A DNA stretch of 64,000 nt from Thermoplasmatota archaeon. GTDB lineage: Archaea > Thermoplasmatota > B47-G6 > B47-G6B > 47-G6. The stretch is from NCBI GenBank assembly GCA_029258975.1, contig JAPDJS010000011.1, forward strand, positions 65,574 through 129,573. The letters run 5' to 3'. Shown here piece by piece: positions 61,061 through 64,000 of this stretch; the first letter of the stretch is position 1; every line of letters starts with the position of its first letter. The notes beneath the pieces were generated by a model, which saw nothing but the letters and a program-made list of their open reading frames with translations, was not told the DNA's origin and did not search any database. A program made the translations under genes and the position numbers.

Positions 61061-62227
61061 CTACTCAAGCGACTCTAAAAACTCTTTCAGCCTTTCTATG
61101 CCCGTTTTAATATTCTCCTCCGAGTTTGCAAAAGAAATTCTTATGTAACCCTCAGCATTGTCTCCAAAGGCCTTGCCAGGAGCTACAGCGACCTTCTTTT
61201 CTGATAAAAGTTTCTCGACAAATTCGTATGAATCGTACATATATCTCGAAATATTCAGCATGAGATAGAACGTTCCCTTCGGTACAACAAACGATATGTC
61301 ATTGATACTACGGAGCAATCTTACTAGGAGATCTCTACGTCTTTCAAATGCATTTACCATGCTGTTCACATGTTCTTGACATTCCTTCAGCGCGGCAATG
61401 GCTGCTTTTTGAACCATGGCAGGGGCACAGGCAGCTACGCTTTCCTGAAGTTTCGTCATGTTCTGTATGATCTCAAGGTTTCTGCTTATCGCAAAACCAA
61501 CCCTCCAGCCAGTCATTGCAAATGTCTTCGAAAAGCTGTTTACGACGATGACTCTATCAGAAATCTCCTCAAAATTAAGCATGCTATAATGCCTTACACC
61601 GTCATACGTTATCCTCTCGTACACCTCGTCAGAGATTACGACAAGATTATTATCCTCAGCTATTTCCACGATTCCCTTGAGCACTTCCTTTGGATAAACG
61701 GCTCCTGAAGGATTATTAGGTGTATTAACAATAATAGCTTCTGTCCTATCCATAATTTTCTCGTTAATCTCATCCAAATCGGGCATGAAACTGTTCTCTT
61801 CTTTTAATATGTAGTATGATGGTCTTGCACCTATCATCTTCACCATAGACGTGTATGGAGGATATCCAGGATCGGGGATCAAAACTTCGTCGTTCACGTC
61901 AACCGTGGCAAGAAGTGCTAGGAATAATCCTCCCGTGCCTCCTATAGTTACTATGGTATTTTCAGCCTCGATGTCTATGCCCCAAAAGTCCCTATAATAA
62001 TCAGCTATAGTAGCTCTCAATTCGATAAGACCAGCATTGTGTGTGTAATGCGTATAACCATCAATCAAAGCACGATTAGCAGCATCTTTTATTGGTTGAG
62101 GAGTATCGAAATCTGGTTCTCCAATTTCTAGATGAACAATATCCTTCATACCAGCAACCTTGTTGAAGATCTTCCTGATACCCGATGCAGGGGTCTCTAG
62201 AGCCCTATTTGAGACTATCTTTGGCAT
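61061..62227 (-). CDS. Pyridoxal-phosphate aminotransferase, class I/II
   Basis: 388 residues from the ATG at 62227, which has GGTGAGATC upstream and gives the family N-terminus; the frame is open to 62422 but the extra 65 codons are not family-like. Fold-type I motifs: LEIGEPDFDTPQPIKDAA, TIGGTGGLFLALLATVD, NTPNNPSGAVY, ISDEVYERI, and the PLP Lys in SFSKTFAMTGWRVGF. An aspartate/aromatic-type transaminase; the exact amino acid is open. It could supply 2-keto acids to the AOR-linked pathways. Confidence 0.9.
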   Translation of the reverse strand: MPKIVSNRALETPASGIRKIFNKVAGMKDIVHLEIGEPDFDTPQPIKDAANRALIDGYTHYTHNAGLIELRATIADYYRDFWGIDIEAENTIVTIGGTGGLFLALLATVDVNDEVLIPDPGYPPYTSMVKMIGARPSYYILKEENSFMPDLDEINEKIMDRTEAIIVNTPNNPSGAVYPKEVLKGIVEIAEDNNLVVISDEVYERITYDGVRHYSMLNFEEISDRVIVVNSFSKTFAMTGWRVGFAISRNLEIIQNMTKLQESVAACAPAMVQKAAIAALKECQEHVNSMVNAFERRRDLLVRLLRSINDISFVVPKGTFYLMLNISRYMYDSYEFVEKLLSEKKVAVAPGKAFGDNAEGYIRISFANSEENIKTGIERLKEFLESLE

Positions 62228-62418
62228 GATCTCACCATGTGAGTATTTCAGTGACTTATTAACTACACTTTTCAAGAAGATAAATAAGCGTTGTGTTAAA
62301 TTTCTGAAGAGGTCTTGCTTTAGCCGAATAGAACGTGGTTCTATAAAGGACACGCAAGAATCAAAAGTTAAAGTCTTGCTTTTTATAAATATAAAGAAAA
62401 AATAAAGAGTTGAAGGAC

Positions 62419-62667
62419 TCACTCTGGTGGATATGGCTGGTCTGGACTAGGAGTCCACTCTCCCTTCCAGAATTCTGGAACGAAGACTTCATAGGCAAAG
62501 TAGAATAGCGAGCCAATCTCTATAAAGAATGTTCCGACGTATAGATATGTCTTGAAAGTACTCGACATGGGCTCCGTTGCGAACAGTAGGAGGCCGAATA
62601 TGATTCCAATTACTATTAACCCAAGGCCGACCATCCTAATCTTTTTTAACATTTCTACTCTAGCCAT
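62419..62667 (-). CDS. Small two-helix membrane protein next to NCS1 transporter
   Basis: 82 residues with two membrane helices (VGLGLIVIGIIFGLLLFATE, YLYVGTFFIEIGSLFYFAYE) and a Pro-rich acidic tail (SPDQPYPPE). The ATG at 62667 follows AGGAGGCG and lies 18 bases after the transporter gene. I do not recognise it. The position suggests an accessory subunit of the transporter. Confidence 0.6.
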   Translation of the reverse strand: MARVEMLKKIRMVGLGLIVIGIIFGLLLFATEPMSSTFKTYLYVGTFFIEIGSLFYFAYEVFVPEFWKGEWTPSPDQPYPPE

Positions 62668-62684
62668 TTCTGACGCCTCCTAAC

Positions 62685-63962
62685 TTATCTACCCTTGTAA
62701 ACCATCATTCCAATCGCGTATACTACGAGAGCAGCCACTAGAGCAGCAAGCTCTGGTAGTGGTAGTGCGTAGCTCTTAACGAGGTAAGCCACTGCAGCTC
62801 CAACGATCCAAGAGATAAAAGCCAACACGTTAACTGGTAGGTTGCGCTTTTCAATCACGTAAATGTCCACACCTATCTTTGGTAGGATATAGTAATGCGC
62901 TATGAACATTCCTGGAATAGCAGGCCAGAGAATCGACAGTGTCGTCGCAAAGTCAGTATATCTATAAAGCACGCCTGCGTATATTACGATAATGCTGAAT
63001 ATAACTAGTATAGTATCGTAGATCCACCTTCTGATCTTCGGGTACAGCTCGACCATGCTAAGGGACAAGTGCCAGAAGTCGTTGTCAGCAGTAGTCCAGA
63101 TGAGTATCCACGCCATTATTCCACCGACGACTCCCATCGTTCTAGTAGCGATGAGGAATGGATCAGCAAACGAGTCCTCTGAGGTAAGAGCATAAGCTGC
63201 TAGCGTACACGACAGGAACGTGAGTAGTATCATACCGAAAAACACTGAGAACGTAGATGCCTTCACGAAATCCTTAGTGTTCTTTGCATATCTAGAGCTG
63301 TTAGCCTGCAAGAACGCCGCGACTATGTTCAGACCTACGACGAAGGTAACACCGTCCCAGAACGTGTTAAACACTCCACCGTACGGTGCTTTTTGCCCCC
63401 AGAAGTTCCATCCAAGCTTGAAACCATAGTATAGCTCTACTATGAATAAAATCGATATGAACCATGGTATGGCAAGCTTTGATAGTATAGATATTGTCTT
63501 ATACCCCGCAGAAGACGAAAGCCACACGAGGAGCGCAGCGATCCACGCAGTAACGTAAATGCTAACTCCAGTCAAGTCCGTAATCGCGAGGGCCAACTGG
63601 TGAATACCCAATGCTGCCCATGCCATAATCGTACCCACTAGGACTATATTAAAGATCTTCGCACCGTATTTTCCGAAAATAACCTCTGCGATGAAGGCCG
63701 TAGGCAATCTTTCTTTGACTCCTATGTGTCCTATGGCAATATACAATCCAAGTATTATCAAGTTACCAACAATAAGCCATGCCAAAATGTGATACCACGG
63801 CCAGCCAGATCCTACTAGCAGACCTCCTGTCATCAGCATAAAACCAGATGTAAATAGACCTAACTGCACGTATGCTATGTCCCACCAAGGCCTCGTAGCC
63901 TTTTCTGGCACTCTTTTGTCCTCCCAATCATATAGAAAACCTACTTTCTCTTCAGTACCCAT
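62685..63962 (-). CDS. NCS1-family (cytosine/purine/allantoin-type) transporter
   Basis: 425 residues from the ATG at 63962 (GGGGTG upstream; GTG 63974 also in frame). Twelve membrane segments; N-terminal part YVQLGLFTSGFMLMTGGLLVG and GHIGVKERLPTAFIAEVIFG carry the NCS1 features (helix 1 break, PTAF region). It brings in nucleobases, allantoin, hydantoins or related compounds with Na+ or H+. The presence of a DUF917 gene, a family often linked to hydantoin or purine use, fits this. The true substrate is unknown. Confidence 0.85.
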   Translation of the reverse strand: MGTEEKVGFLYDWEDKRVPEKATRPWWDIAYVQLGLFTSGFMLMTGGLLVGSGWPWYHILAWLIVGNLIILGLYIAIGHIGVKERLPTAFIAEVIFGKYGAKIFNIVLVGTIMAWAALGIHQLALAITDLTGVSIYVTAWIAALLVWLSSSAGYKTISILSKLAIPWFISILFIVELYYGFKLGWNFWGQKAPYGGVFNTFWDGVTFVVGLNIVAAFLQANSSRYAKNTKDFVKASTFSVFFGMILLTFLSCTLAAYALTSEDSFADPFLIATRTMGVVGGIMAWILIWTTADNDFWHLSLSMVELYPKIRRWIYDTILVIFSIIVIYAGVLYRYTDFATTLSILWPAIPGMFIAHYYILPKIGVDIYVIEKRNLPVNVLAFISWIVGAAVAYLVKSYALPLPELAALVAALVVYAIGMMVYKGR

Positions 63963-64000
63963 TTGTTTTCGCACCCCGCGCTAGGTAAATCTTCTCTAAA

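Noticed and set aside
62228..62422. N-terminal extension of the aminotransferase
   Set aside because: The extra 65 codons are not family-like and an ATG with GGTGAGATC at 62227 gives the normal N-terminus.
1..64000. CRISPR array, tRNA or rRNA genes
   Set aside because: I looked for spaced direct repeats and for TTCRANNC-type T-arms in the gaps and found none that hold up. Without a covariance search a tRNA with an intron could be missed.

Overview
The window is archaeal. Promoters are TATA-box type (for example near 3660, 8575, 14365, 25580 and 56300), starts are preceded by GGTGA-type Shine-Dalgarno sites, TTG and GTG starts are common, and it carries a HerA-Mre11-Rad50-NurA operon, tungsten aldehyde:ferredoxin oxidoreductases and MinD-ferredoxin ATPases. 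Together with the A+T-rich sequence this points to a thermophilic, anaerobic heterotroph, probably of the Thermoproteota (crenarchaeal) group. I cannot name the genus. I found no tRNA, rRNA or CRISPR array.

Layout. 1-3.6 kb: a dipeptide/oligopeptide ABC importer whose substrate-binding protein has its two halves in swapped order. 4.0-8.3 kb: a MacB/FtsX-type ABC system with a secreted partner. 8.6-11.5 kb: two MinD-ferredoxin ATPases facing a NifX/DUF5320 cluster with a Tyr/Trp-rich small protein. 11.6-14.4 kb: a decayed island with a DUF4405-like gene, a secreted-protein gene and a likely acetyltransferase gene, the last split by a solo TnpB element. 14.5-31.4 kb: ordinary accessory and housekeeping genes (ABC-2 exporter, membrane protein with an EEP domain, MFS, glycosyltransferase, prolyl oligopeptidase, a self-regulated wHTH operon, MATE, DUF89, TauE, acylphosphatase, nitroreductase). 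31.6-34.6 kb: a two-gene operon of an unknown coiled-coil protein and a BrxL-like AAA+ ATPase without the Lon domain. 34.7-40.0 kb: a frameshifted small membrane protein, acylaminoacyl peptidase, PPC protein, ThiC and sirtuin. 40.3-48.0 kb: the double-strand-break resection operon. 48.1-55.4 kb: GAPOR, AOR, radical SAM maturase, MoaD-like protein, ferredoxin and two flavoproteins. 55.5-56.3 kb: two Lrp/AsnC proteins. 56.6-64 kb: DUF917, KDG-type aldolase and kinase, a sugar-isomerase-like protein, an aminotransferase and an NCS1 transporter with a small membrane partner.

How it fits together. A KDG kinase and aldolase would yield glyceraldehyde 3-phosphate and pyruvate. GAPOR would oxidise glyceraldehyde 3-phosphate with ferredoxin, and AOR plus the multi-cluster ferredoxin would handle aldehydes from amino-acid fermentation. 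This suits an organism that imports peptides and carries prolyl-oligopeptidase-type enzymes. The two candidates for something new are the BrxL-like/coiled-coil pair and the circularly permuted binding protein. The decayed TnpB island is a readable record of gene loss.
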